Positions 32,483 to 40,094 of a stretch of DNA of 51,950 nucleotides are shown here, one piece after another; within the stretch, counting starts at the first letter, position 1, and the number at the start of each line of letters is the position of its first letter. Under the pieces are notes generated by a model that was not told where the DNA came from, ran no database searches, and was given only the letters and a program-made list of their open reading frames with translations. A program made the translations under genes and the position numbers. This DNA comes from a bacterium (lineage in GTDB: Bacteria > Acidobacteriota > Thermoanaerobaculia > Multivoradales > JAHEKO01): the NCBI GenBank assembly GCA_024224155.1, contig JAAENP010000127.1:1-51950 (forward strand), written 5' to 3'.

Positions 32483-34312
32483 TCAGAGGGCTAGAACGAG
32501 AATCAGCCCGGCAGACAAGAGGAGCACGGTTGCCTGTAGGGCAACGCCGGCCTTGAAGAAGTCGCCGAATCGATAGCCTCCGGGCCCGAGCACCAGGGCG
32601 TTGACCGGCGAGGCGACCGGCGTGGCAAAGGCGGTCGAAGCCGCGATGGCTACGCCTATCAGTAGCGGCTCGGCCGCGACGCCGAGGCGGCTGGCCATCT
32701 CGATCGCGACCGGAGCCAGCAGCACCGCGGTGGCCGTGTTGGAGATCACCTGGGAAAGCAGGGAGGTTGCCAGCATCAGGCCCAGGAGGGCTACGACGAC
32801 CGGCGCGCCGGCGAGCGCGGAGCTCGCCGAGCCGACCAGCAAGTCCAGAGCTCCGCTGTTACCGAGCGCCGTCGCCACCGGCAGCATGGCGGCGATCATC
32901 ACCAGGCTGGGCCACTGGATGACGCGATAGACCGAGCCCGGCTCGACCGCACCACCCAGGATCATTGCCAGCGCGGCGCCGACCGCCGACCACACCAGCG
33001 GTACCTCCGAGAAAACCATCAAGGCGAGCATGGCCGCCAGGACCGCGACGGCCCATGGCGCTCTCGCGGCGCCGGGGAGCCGGTCCGGCTCGGTCCTCGG
33101 CTCGCTGGCTACGATCAGGTTGCGGCGATCCCGCCTCAGCTCCTCGATTCGATTCCAGGAGCCCACGACCAGCAGGGAGTCACCGAAGTCGAGTCGGATC
33201 GTGCTCACCGGTCGGTCGATGGCCTTGCCGCGCCGTCTAACCGCCACGACGTTGACGCCGAACCGCTCGCGCACGCCCGACTCGCGCACGGTTCTCCCGA
33301 TGAGACGCGACTGCGGCGTCAGCAGCACTTCGACAACTCCGAGCTCTAGAATCACCCTCTCGGCTTCGCGCCGGGGCTCGAACGGATGGGCTTCGAGACC
33401 GCCAGCGGCTACGAACTCCGCGAGGGCTTCCTTCGTACCCTTTGCCAGCAGCCGGTCTCCGGCGGAGAGACGGCTGTGGGGCTCGACGGCGTAGGCTCGT
33501 GGCCGGCCCCAGGGTTCGGCGGCATCCTTCACTTGTGACAGCAGTGATACCCCATAGTTGCGCCGTGCCCCGACCGCCGAGGCGCTGCGCCCGGCAAACG
33601 GCGAATTGGCCGGCAGCCGGCAGACGGCTACCCGCGGCGCCAGACCGAAGAGCCGGGCCAACTCTTCGAGCGAGGGCTCTTCGGCGAGCTGAGTCCCACC
33701 CTTGCCCGCCGGCAGCAGCATCCGGCCGGCGACTACCATCAAGGTGATTCCCGCGACCAGGCCGACCAGGCCGTACGGCGTGAGCGAGAAGAACGTCAGG
33801 CCCGTTCCCGTCGCGTTCCCGAGCGCCTGCGAGACGATCAAGTTCGGGGGTGTGCCGATGAGGGTCAGCACGCCACCGAGCTGGGCCGCGAACGCCATCG
33901 GCAACAGAAGACCCGAGAGTGGCCGGTCGAGGGCCCGCGCCAGCCCGATGACCACTGGGAGCATCACGGCGACCGTGCCGGTGCTGCTCATGAGAGCCGA
34001 CAAGAGTGCCGAGAGGGTCATGATCGAGGGCAGCAAGAGCCGCTCATTGCGGCGGCCGATGGCCGCGACCGCGGCCGCCACCCGGGCGGCGATACCGGTG
34101 TTGGTCAGCCCCTCACCGACTACGAAGAGCGCGCCGATCATCACCACGATCGGAGCGGCGAGCCCCGACAGCGCCTCGGCCGTCGAAAGCGTGCCGGTGG
34201 CCACCAGAGCGAGAAGCGACAGCAGGGCGACGACGTCGACGCGCAGGCGGTCCGAAGCGAAGAGCGCCACCGTGCCGGCGAGAATGAGAAGAACGAGTGT
34301 CGCCTGCGTCAT
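32483..34312 (-). CDS. SLC13/DASS-family permease with two RCK C-terminal (TrkA-C) domains
   Basis: 609 residues. Two membrane halves flank a soluble insert. The first half includes MIGALFVVGEGLTNTGIA, SALMSSTGTVAVMLPVV and AAQLGGVLTLIGTPPNLIVS; the SSTGT and GTPPN re-entrant motifs are the substrate/cation site of DASS transporters. Residues about 205-390 form two TrkA-C domains (AVCRLPANSPFAGRSASAVG; EVLLTPQSRLIGRTVRESG), which usually bind small ligands and regulate transport. The second half repeats the motif near TSLLSQVISNTATAVLLAPV and STAFATPVASPVNALVLG. Substrate could be sulfate, dicarboxylate or another anion; the sequence alone does not settle it. Confidence 0.88.
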   Translation of the reverse strand: MTQATLVLLILAGTVALFASDRLRVDVVALLSLLALVATGTLSTAEALSGLAAPIVVMIGALFVVGEGLTNTGIAARVAAAVAAIGRRNERLLLPSIMTLSALLSALMSSTGTVAVMLPVVIGLARALDRPLSGLLLPMAFAAQLGGVLTLIGTPPNLIVSQALGNATGTGLTFFSLTPYGLVGLVAGITLMVVAGRMLLPAGKGGTQLAEEPSLEELARLFGLAPRVAVCRLPANSPFAGRSASAVGARRNYGVSLLSQVKDAAEPWGRPRAYAVEPHSRLSAGDRLLAKGTKEALAEFVAAGGLEAHPFEPRREAERVILELGVVEVLLTPQSRLIGRTVRESGVRERFGVNVVAVRRRGKAIDRPVSTIRLDFGDSLLVVGSWNRIEELRRDRRNLIVASEPRTEPDRLPGAARAPWAVAVLAAMLALMVFSEVPLVWSAVGAALAMILGGAVEPGSVYRVIQWPSLVMIAAMLPVATALGNSGALDLLVGSASSALAGAPVVVALLGLMLATSLLSQVISNTATAVLLAPVAIEMASRLGVAAEPLLIGVAIAASTAFATPVASPVNALVLGPGGYRFGDFFKAGVALQATVLLLSAGLILVLAL

Positions 34313-34335
34313 CGGGGAGTGAAAGACTACTACCG

Positions 34336-35565
34336 ATGAAAAACGTGCTCCACGTTCTTTCGCAGCGTCCGCTGCTGACCGGGAGCGGGATCACGTTGAA
34401 CGCGCTGGTTCGGTTGGCCGGGGAGGCGGGATGGGATCAGCGCGTCGTCGTGGGCACGCCCGTGGAGGACCCGAATCCAGCGGTCGATGGGCTCGCTCCG
34501 GAGCGGGTGCACCCCCTACTCTTCGGTACCGAAGCCTTGCCGTTTCCGGTGCCGGGCATGAGTGACGTCATGCCGTATTCGAGTAGCCGGTTCTCTCTAC
34601 TGACGCCGGCTCAGTTGAAAACCTATCGGGATGCCTGGCGAGAGCACCTCCGTGCCGTGGTGGCGGAGGAGCGGCTCGGCTTGATCCACGTGCATCACGC
34701 GTGGATCGTCGCCTCGCTGCTCAAAGACCTGTTCCCGGAGACGCCGGTCGTGGCCCATTGTCATGCGACCGGGTTGCGCCAGCTCGAGCTCTGTCCGCAT
34801 CTGGCGGACGAGATTCGGGACGGGCTAGGCCGCAACGAGTTGTTTCTCGTGCTACACGCCGGAGACGCAAGACGCCTTTCCACCGCTCTGGACGTTCCGA
34901 TGAGTCGCGTGCGCATCGTTGGCGCGGGCTATCGAGAGGAGCTCTTTTACCGCACGGGCCGCCCGGAGAACACCGCTGGCGAGCTGCTCTACGTTGGCAA
35001 GTACAGCTCGGCGAAGGGGCTGCCCTGGCTCCTGGATGCCGTCCAGGAGCTCGGGGAACGCCGAGCCGTGCGCCTGCATGTAGCCGGCGGCGGTGCGGGG
35101 TGGGAGGCGAGGGAGCTGGAGGAGCGCATGCGGGCGATGGGAGACCTCGTGGTCCTGCACGGGAGCCTCGCGCAGGAGGAGTTGGCTGCGCTGATGCGAC
35201 GATGCGTCGTCTGTGTCTTGCCGTCGTTCTACGAGGGGCTGCCACTCGTCCTGGTGGAGGCTGCGGCTTGTGGTTGCCGGCTGGTTGCGACCGAGCTCGA
35301 GGGAATCCGCGACGAGCTGGCCCTGCCTCTTGCGGGAGTCCTGGAGATGGTTCCGCCACCGCGCCTGTTCGGCGTCGACTCGCCGGTCGAGGCCGACTTG
35401 CCCGGCTTCGTCGAAGGGCTGATCGGCGCTATCGAGCGTTCGCTCGAGGCCGGGGTCGGTGCCGCCGCCGAGCGAGCCCCGGAGGAAACACTGCATCCGT
35501 TCACCTGGACCTCGACGTTCGAGCGAGTCGAGGCCGCGTGGCTGGAGCTACTGGGCGCCTCTTGA
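34336..35565 (+). CDS. Glycosyltransferase family 4 protein
   Basis: 409 residues from ATG 34336, divergent from the SLC13 gene 24 bp away. It has the GT-B layout: N-terminal acceptor domain beginning KNVLHVLSQRPLLTGSGITL (the glycine loop of GT4 enzymes) and IHVHHAWIVASLL, then a nucleotide-sugar domain with GELLYVGKYSSAKGLPWLL, RLHVAGGGAGWEAREL, VLHGSLAQEELAALM and LPSFYEGLPLVLVEAAACG. The EGLPLVLVEA block is the E-x7-E signature that holds the donor phosphate. Donor and acceptor are unknown. It ends nine bases before the convergent lyase gene. Confidence 0.88.
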   Translation: MKNVLHVLSQRPLLTGSGITLNALVRLAGEAGWDQRVVVGTPVEDPNPAVDGLAPERVHPLLFGTEALPFPVPGMSDVMPYSSSRFSLLTPAQLKTYRDAWREHLRAVVAEERLGLIHVHHAWIVASLLKDLFPETPVVAHCHATGLRQLELCPHLADEIRDGLGRNELFLVLHAGDARRLSTALDVPMSRVRIVGAGYREELFYRTGRPENTAGELLYVGKYSSAKGLPWLLDAVQELGERRAVRLHVAGGGAGWEARELEERMRAMGDLVVLHGSLAQEELAALMRRCVVCVLPSFYEGLPLVLVEAAACGCRLVATELEGIRDELALPLAGVLEMVPPPRLFGVDSPVEADLPGFVEGLIGAIERSLEAGVGAAAERAPEETLHPFTWTSTFERVEAAWLELLGAS

Positions 35566-35574
35566 CCTCTCGCT

Positions 35575-38244
35575 TCAGTCCAGGGGCTCGAAGCGCCCCT
35601 GAAAGAAGCGCAGCTTCTCGGGCTCGTAGACGAAACGCAGTCCGCCGATCTCATCGCGCCGTCTGTACAACCGGATGATGCCGTCGGCCACCGCCCGCAT
35701 GTGGTCGCGGGTGTAGACCCGGCGCGGGAGCGTCAGCCGGACGAGCTCGAGGGCGGGGCGACAGTTTTCTCCGGTGTCGGGGTTGCGGCCCTTGGAGACG
35801 TTGCCTCGCTCCATGGCGCGGACGCCGGTTTCCACGTAGATTTCGCCCGCGAGCCTCTGCGCCGGGTACTCGTCCTGGTCGATGTGAGCGAGAAAGCGCT
35901 TGGCGTCCAGGAAGATCGCATGGCTGCCGGGCGGCGTGACAATCGGCACGCCGGCCTCGAGCAGCATTCTGCCAAGCGCCGCGGTCTGGCGGACTCGGGC
36001 CCGGATGTAGCGGTCGTCGAGCATCTCGTCGACGCCGACCGCGATGGCCGCGAGGTCGGAGGCGGCGAGGCCGCCGTCGGTGATGTTGCCCTCGTAGATG
36101 CGCAGCTTGTCCTGGGCCTTCTCGGCCAGCTCCGCGTCGTCGCGGAAGGCGAGCAGGCCCCCGATATTGATCAGAAAATCTTTCTTGCCCGACACCGTGC
36201 AGCCGTCGCCGTAGACCAGCATCTCTCTCAAGATGTCCCGGATCTTCGTCTCTCCGAAGTGGGGGTCGTGCTGTTGGATCATGTAGGCGTTCTCCGCCAT
36301 CCGGGTGGCGTCGAAGAAGACCGGGATGTGAAGGCCCGAGCAGTAGCCGTAGACCTCGCGCATGTTCTCCATCGAGACCGGCTGGCCGCCGGCCATGTTG
36401 ACCGAGTGCTCGAACGAGATGTAGGAGATCTTCTCGGCGCCGTGCTCCTCGACCAAGGCTTCGAGCTTGGCCAGGTCGATGTTGCCCTTCCATGGAAAGT
36501 CACTCTGCGGATCGTGGGCTTCGTCGACGATGACGTCGGCGAACACTCCGCCGGCCAGCTCCTGGTGGAGCTTGGTGGTGGTGAAGTACATATTGCCGGG
36601 CACGATCTGGCCGGGCTGGATCATGATCTCGGACAGGATCTGCTCGGCGGCCCGCCCCTGATGGGTCGGGATGATGTGCTCGTAGCCGGTGGCGGCCTTG
36701 AGCACCTCGACCAGCCTTCCGTACTCGTCGGAGGTCGTCGGCGTGGCCCGGGCGCCGTCGTAGGCCGACCACTGATCGGTGCTCATGGCCGAGGTGCCCG
36801 AGTCCGTGAGCAGGTCGATGCTGACGTCGGCCGAGCGCAAGAGGAAGGTGTTGAAGCCCGCCTCCCGGATCGCTCGCCAGCGCTCCTCGCGGCTGAGCTC
36901 GCCGATCCGCTCGATGGTGTGGATCACGAACGGATAAGTATCGAACTCGTAGGACTCGAGATCGCAGTAGACCCAGCGGTAGCGCATCTGGTCGCGCCAC
37001 ATGCCTTCCCGCACCGCCTCGAGCGGTGGGATCTGGTCTCGCCGGTTGTAGAGGCTGATCACCGCGTCCGCCACCTGGTCGAGCTGCCGGCCGGTCATGG
37101 CCAGTCGCGGGATCTGGACCGGCACCAGGTTGTCGCGCCCAACCAGGCCGTGCGCCAGGGCCCGCACGCCCGACATCTCGTAGAGGGCCGCGGAGAAGGC
37201 GTCCTGCTGGAACCGGTCATGATGGGACAGGAAAGCGTCCGCCAGGATGTAGGCGCCGTCGCAGCCGCGCTCCATGGGCACTCCGGCGACCCGCAGGCGC
37301 TCGCAGAAGCGCTCGGTCTGCTGCATCACCCACTGCACCTCGGTCTCGATGCACATCTCCTCGAGCCCGCGGGCGAAGACTTCCATGGTGCGGCCGGCCA
37401 TGCCGCCGTAGGTGTGAAGGCCTTCGTAGACGACGACCTCGTTCATGAAGCGTTCGTGATCTTCCGGATTGTCCGTGGAGAGCAGTCCGCCGGTGGGGCA
37501 CTTCGGGTCCTGGGCGCCGTCGATCTGGAAAACGTGCGCCGTCTTGGCGATCGCCCTGACCAGCGCCGCAACGGTGTGAGCGGACATTCCCCTCTCGTTC
37601 TGCTGCATGTACCAGGCGTTCTCGATTACCCGCGAGCCGTCGAGGACCAGGCGCTTACCGTAACGATCCGCGAGAGCTCTTACCGCTCGCAGGTTCTGCA
37701 TGCTGAACGGATGCTGACCGTCGGCGAAGGCCTGCAAGCCGACGATGGCGACGTTGCCGTCCTCGAGTACCTTCTCGAGGCGGCCGAGGTCGACGTTGCC
37801 CGTGAACAGCTCCTCGTCGTGGTTGCGGACGTCGGGGACCTCGACGTCCCGCGGCGTCAAGACGTCGATTCGGGTTCTGGCGTTGGAAGGCAGTACCGAT
37901 CCGGCGGGCACCATGGTCGCGGTGACCAGCTTCACGCAGCCGAGGACGTTGTGGGTGGGGCAGACGTAGGTGTGCCCCAGGACGTCCCTCACCACCCGCT
38001 CCAGGTGTTCGAAGTTCCGGGCGCCGGCATAGGCCTCGTCACCGATCAGCTGTCCGGACAGTTGCTCCTGGGTCATCGCGCTCGTACCCAGCGAGCACAT
38101 GTCGAATCCCACCTGCGAGGGGGTCAGGTTGAAGACGTTGAAATGGGCCTGGGCGAGATGCTGCTTGCGCTCTTCCAGGCTTGGAAAGGCGACCGGTCGG
38201 ATGGTCTTGATCTTGTGGGGTTCGTGCATGAGCTCGGTCTGCAT
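35575..38244 (-). CDS. Double-length tryptophanase/tyrosine phenol-lyase: pseudoenzyme half fused to an active half
   Basis: 889 residues from ATG 38244 (AGGAGAG upstream), nearly twice the 455-475 of TnaA or TPL. Both halves share the PLP fold-type I beta-eliminating lyase pattern. The C-half (about 450-889) keeps PTHQGRAAEQ, EHSVNMAGGQPVSMENM, FFDATRMAENAY, the Schiff-base site VSGKKDF (Lys688) and ELVRLTLPRRVYT. The N-half has PTHNVLG instead of THQGR, DGAQDPK (Gln245) instead of SGKKD, and LVPVQIPR instead of LVRLTIPR, so it cannot form the PLP aldimine, although LDGSRVIENAW remains. The C-half AMERG resembles tyrosine phenol-lyase, whose Arg selects tyrosine, so the substrate may be Tyr rather than Trp (from memory of TPL). 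Confidence 0.9.
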   Translation of the reverse strand: MQTELMHEPHKIKTIRPVAFPSLEERKQHLAQAHFNVFNLTPSQVGFDMCSLGTSAMTQEQLSGQLIGDEAYAGARNFEHLERVVRDVLGHTYVCPTHNVLGCVKLVTATMVPAGSVLPSNARTRIDVLTPRDVEVPDVRNHDEELFTGNVDLGRLEKVLEDGNVAIVGLQAFADGQHPFSMQNLRAVRALADRYGKRLVLDGSRVIENAWYMQQNERGMSAHTVAALVRAIAKTAHVFQIDGAQDPKCPTGGLLSTDNPEDHERFMNEVVVYEGLHTYGGMAGRTMEVFARGLEEMCIETEVQWVMQQTERFCERLRVAGVPMERGCDGAYILADAFLSHHDRFQQDAFSAALYEMSGVRALAHGLVGRDNLVPVQIPRLAMTGRQLDQVADAVISLYNRRDQIPPLEAVREGMWRDQMRYRWVYCDLESYEFDTYPFVIHTIERIGELSREERWRAIREAGFNTFLLRSADVSIDLLTDSGTSAMSTDQWSAYDGARATPTTSDEYGRLVEVLKAATGYEHIIPTHQGRAAEQILSEIMIQPGQIVPGNMYFTTTKLHQELAGGVFADVIVDEAHDPQSDFPWKGNIDLAKLEALVEEHGAEKISYISFEHSVNMAGGQPVSMENMREVYGYCSGLHIPVFFDATRMAENAYMIQQHDPHFGETKIRDILREMLVYGDGCTVSGKKDFLINIGGLLAFRDDAELAEKAQDKLRIYEGNITDGGLAASDLAAIAVGVDEMLDDRYIRARVRQTAALGRMLLEAGVPIVTPPGSHAIFLDAKRFLAHIDQDEYPAQRLAGEIYVETGVRAMERGNVSKGRNPDTGENCRPALELVRLTLPRRVYTRDHMRAVADGIIRLYRRRDEIGGLRFVYEPEKLRFFQGRFEPLD

Positions 38245-38404
38245 GAATCTCTCCTCTACTGCTGCGAGCAGACACCGAGGTGACCGCGGCAACGATGGGC
38301 GTGGTCATCGGGGCGTTCGGCCCCTCGTGCGGTACGCCTGGACCAACGATGTCAAGCGGGCCCGGAATCGACTACACCCCATCGGGTAGGCGATTCCTGT
38401 CTAC

Positions 38405-39184
38405 TCATGCGGCCTGCTCGACGAGCGTCTGGTAGAGGTCACGGAACTGGCGAGTCACCTTGTGACTTGGTGCCAGGTGAACCAAGGGCCGGTGCTGCTC
38501 GTGGGACTCACGTACCTTCACCGACGCGTTGATGTAGGGCCGGAGAACCGGAAGTCCTTCCGATTCGAGCTCGTCGACCAGGCGTCGTGGCAGCCGTGCC
38601 TGTTCCTGGAAGAGATTCACTACGATGCCGCCAATCTCGATCTCTTCGTTGTGGTCCTCGCGCACCTCCCTTACCGTGCCGAGCAGCTGGTAGAGCGCTC
38701 GCCGAGAGAACTCGTCGCAATCGAACGGAATCAGACAGGAATCGGCGGCGATCAGTGCCGAGGTAGTGAAGAAGCTGGTCGCCGGCGGCGTGTCGAGAAA
38801 GATGGCGTCGAAATCGGCAAGTTTGTTCAGCAGGTCGCGGAGCTTGTAGATCTTATAGCGGGACTCGAGCTTGGGCTGGATCTCGGCGAGCCGATGGTCG
38901 GCCGGCAGCAGCCAGAGGTTCTCGAACGGTGTTTCGTGGACCCAGGCGTCGCCCTCGTCGACGTCCCCGAACAGCTGGAAGCCGAGCGTGTGCTCGAAGA
39001 AGTCTGCGGCATTGGGCAGTGCCTCGCAGGCCTCGTGCCCAAGCAGGTAGTGGGACGAGTTGGCCTGTGGGTCGAGATCGATCACCAGGGTCTTCCAACC
39101 CTCGGCGGCGCTCACCGCGGCGAGATTGCAGACAAGAGATGTCTTGCCGACTCCACCTTTGCGATTGAATACGACGTAGCGCAT
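38405..39184 (-). CDS. ParA/MinD-type ATPase (orphan)
   Basis: 259 residues from ATG 39184, the first Met before the deviant Walker A RKGGVGKTS; the longer open frame upstream is noncoding in appearance. Other family features: VIDLDPQANSSHYLLG (Walker A prime region), DAIFLDTPPATSFFT (Walker B), and PFDCDEFSRRALYQL. It is a dimerising ATPase that positions chromosomes, plasmids or protein clusters by gradient on the nucleoid. No parB or parS-like cluster is nearby, so it may position another cargo. An AAGGAG lies 12 bases upstream of the start. A GGGGC-GTTCG-GCCCC hairpin (about 38308-38322) lies beyond its stop. Confidence 0.9.
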   Translation of the reverse strand: MRYVVFNRKGGVGKTSLVCNLAAVSAAEGWKTLVIDLDPQANSSHYLLGHEACEALPNAADFFEHTLGFQLFGDVDEGDAWVHETPFENLWLLPADHRLAEIQPKLESRYKIYKLRDLLNKLADFDAIFLDTPPATSFFTTSALIAADSCLIPFDCDEFSRRALYQLLGTVREVREDHNEEIEIGGIVVNLFQEQARLPRRLVDELESEGLPVLRPYINASVKVRESHEQHRPLVHLAPSHKVTRQFRDLYQTLVEQAA

Positions 39185-39333
39185 CGTTCCATGCTCCTTC
39201 GTGGGAAACGATGGCACGCCTCCGGCCGCGGGGCGCCACTCGACGGGGTGGGCCGGGCCTGGAAGAACCACAGCCTCGGGCTCCCCACGGGCCCTTTGGG
39301 CCGAGGGGTGGCACGAACTCGAGAACGACAGTG

Positions 39334-40029
39334 CTAGGAGTCTCCGGCGGACTCGCCGGAAGCGCCCTCGGAAAGGACGGTCGCGACGGGAGCCGCTTCG
39401 AGGAGCTGCGCCACCCGCTGGGCGGTCTCGGCCGGTGTGATCGCGGAGGCCGGGAGGTAGGCGACCAGCCAGGCACGCCCGGTGTCTCGGGCCACCTTGA
39501 CCCGCTCGCTGCCGGTGATCAGTGCGTCGCAGGGTCCGAGGGCGTCGACCAGAAGCGGTCGGCCCTCGAGCCGAAACGGTCCCTTGAACGAATCGTAGCT
39601 CTCGCCCGAAGTGCCGGCACGGAGCACGAACGGGGGCTCGAGCGCGTGCTCGTTCATCACGCAACACGGAGCCGGCAGCTCCACCGACAGGCAGTTGTTG
39701 AAGTCGACCAGTGGATGAATCGCCGGCAATTCCCCTCCCTTGAGCAGCCGTCGCAACAGCGCCTCCGATGAGGGGCGGTGGCGCGTGGGATCAGTTCCCG
39801 CGGCGCGGAACAGCTTGCGCAGCGCGGCCACCGCCGGCCGGCCGGCGAGGGTCTCGAGCCTGTAGCGCTCGCGCGCTCGTTCGGCGGTTCGTCGGCGCAG
39901 AGAGTCCAGGCGCGCCGGCAGCTGGTCGACCGGATCGGTCGGCTCGAGCAGGGCCCAGTACAGCGCCCAACCGGGGAGGCGATGAACGACGTCGAAGGGA
40001 AGAGATGGCATTGGGGAGAATTCGATCAC
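39334..40029 (-). CDS. B3/B4 domain protein (PheRS beta-subunit-like)
   Basis: 231 residues. From about 65 to 190 it matches the B3/4 tRNA-editing-type domain found in the beta subunit of phenylalanyl-tRNA synthetase: LRKLFRAAGTDPTRHRPSSE, LLKGGELPAIHPLVDFNNCL, SVELPAPCCVMN, RLEGRPLLVDALGPCDALIT. Free-standing versions occur in many bacteria and archaea and may act on free or tRNA-bound amino acids, but their job is not firmly known. The protein lacks any synthetase catalytic region. It lies between the ParA gene and the copper receptor gene on the same strand with no tight coupling to either. Confidence 0.8.
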   Translation of the reverse strand: MIEFSPMPSLPFDVVHRLPGWALYWALLEPTDPVDQLPARLDSLRRRTAERARERYRLETLAGRPAVAALRKLFRAAGTDPTRHRPSSEALLRRLLKGGELPAIHPLVDFNNCLSVELPAPCCVMNEHALEPPFVLRAGTSGESYDSFKGPFRLEGRPLLVDALGPCDALITGSERVKVARDTGRAWLVAYLPASAITPAETAQRVAQLLEAAPVATVLSEGASGESAGDS

Positions 40030-40094
40030 GCTCGTAGCCCGGCGTAAACAGGCGGAAGGACGCTCGATAGCAACCGGCCGGTCCGTAGTGCCGG

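Noticed and set aside
35701-38283. An 860-codon open frame on the plus strand, exactly antisense to the fused lyase gene.
   Set aside because: It mirrors a gene with clear motifs, a ribosome site and full family homology; the translated antisense protein has no recognisable domain and its composition (Val, Asp, Gly, Ala rich) is what GC-rich codons give in that frame.
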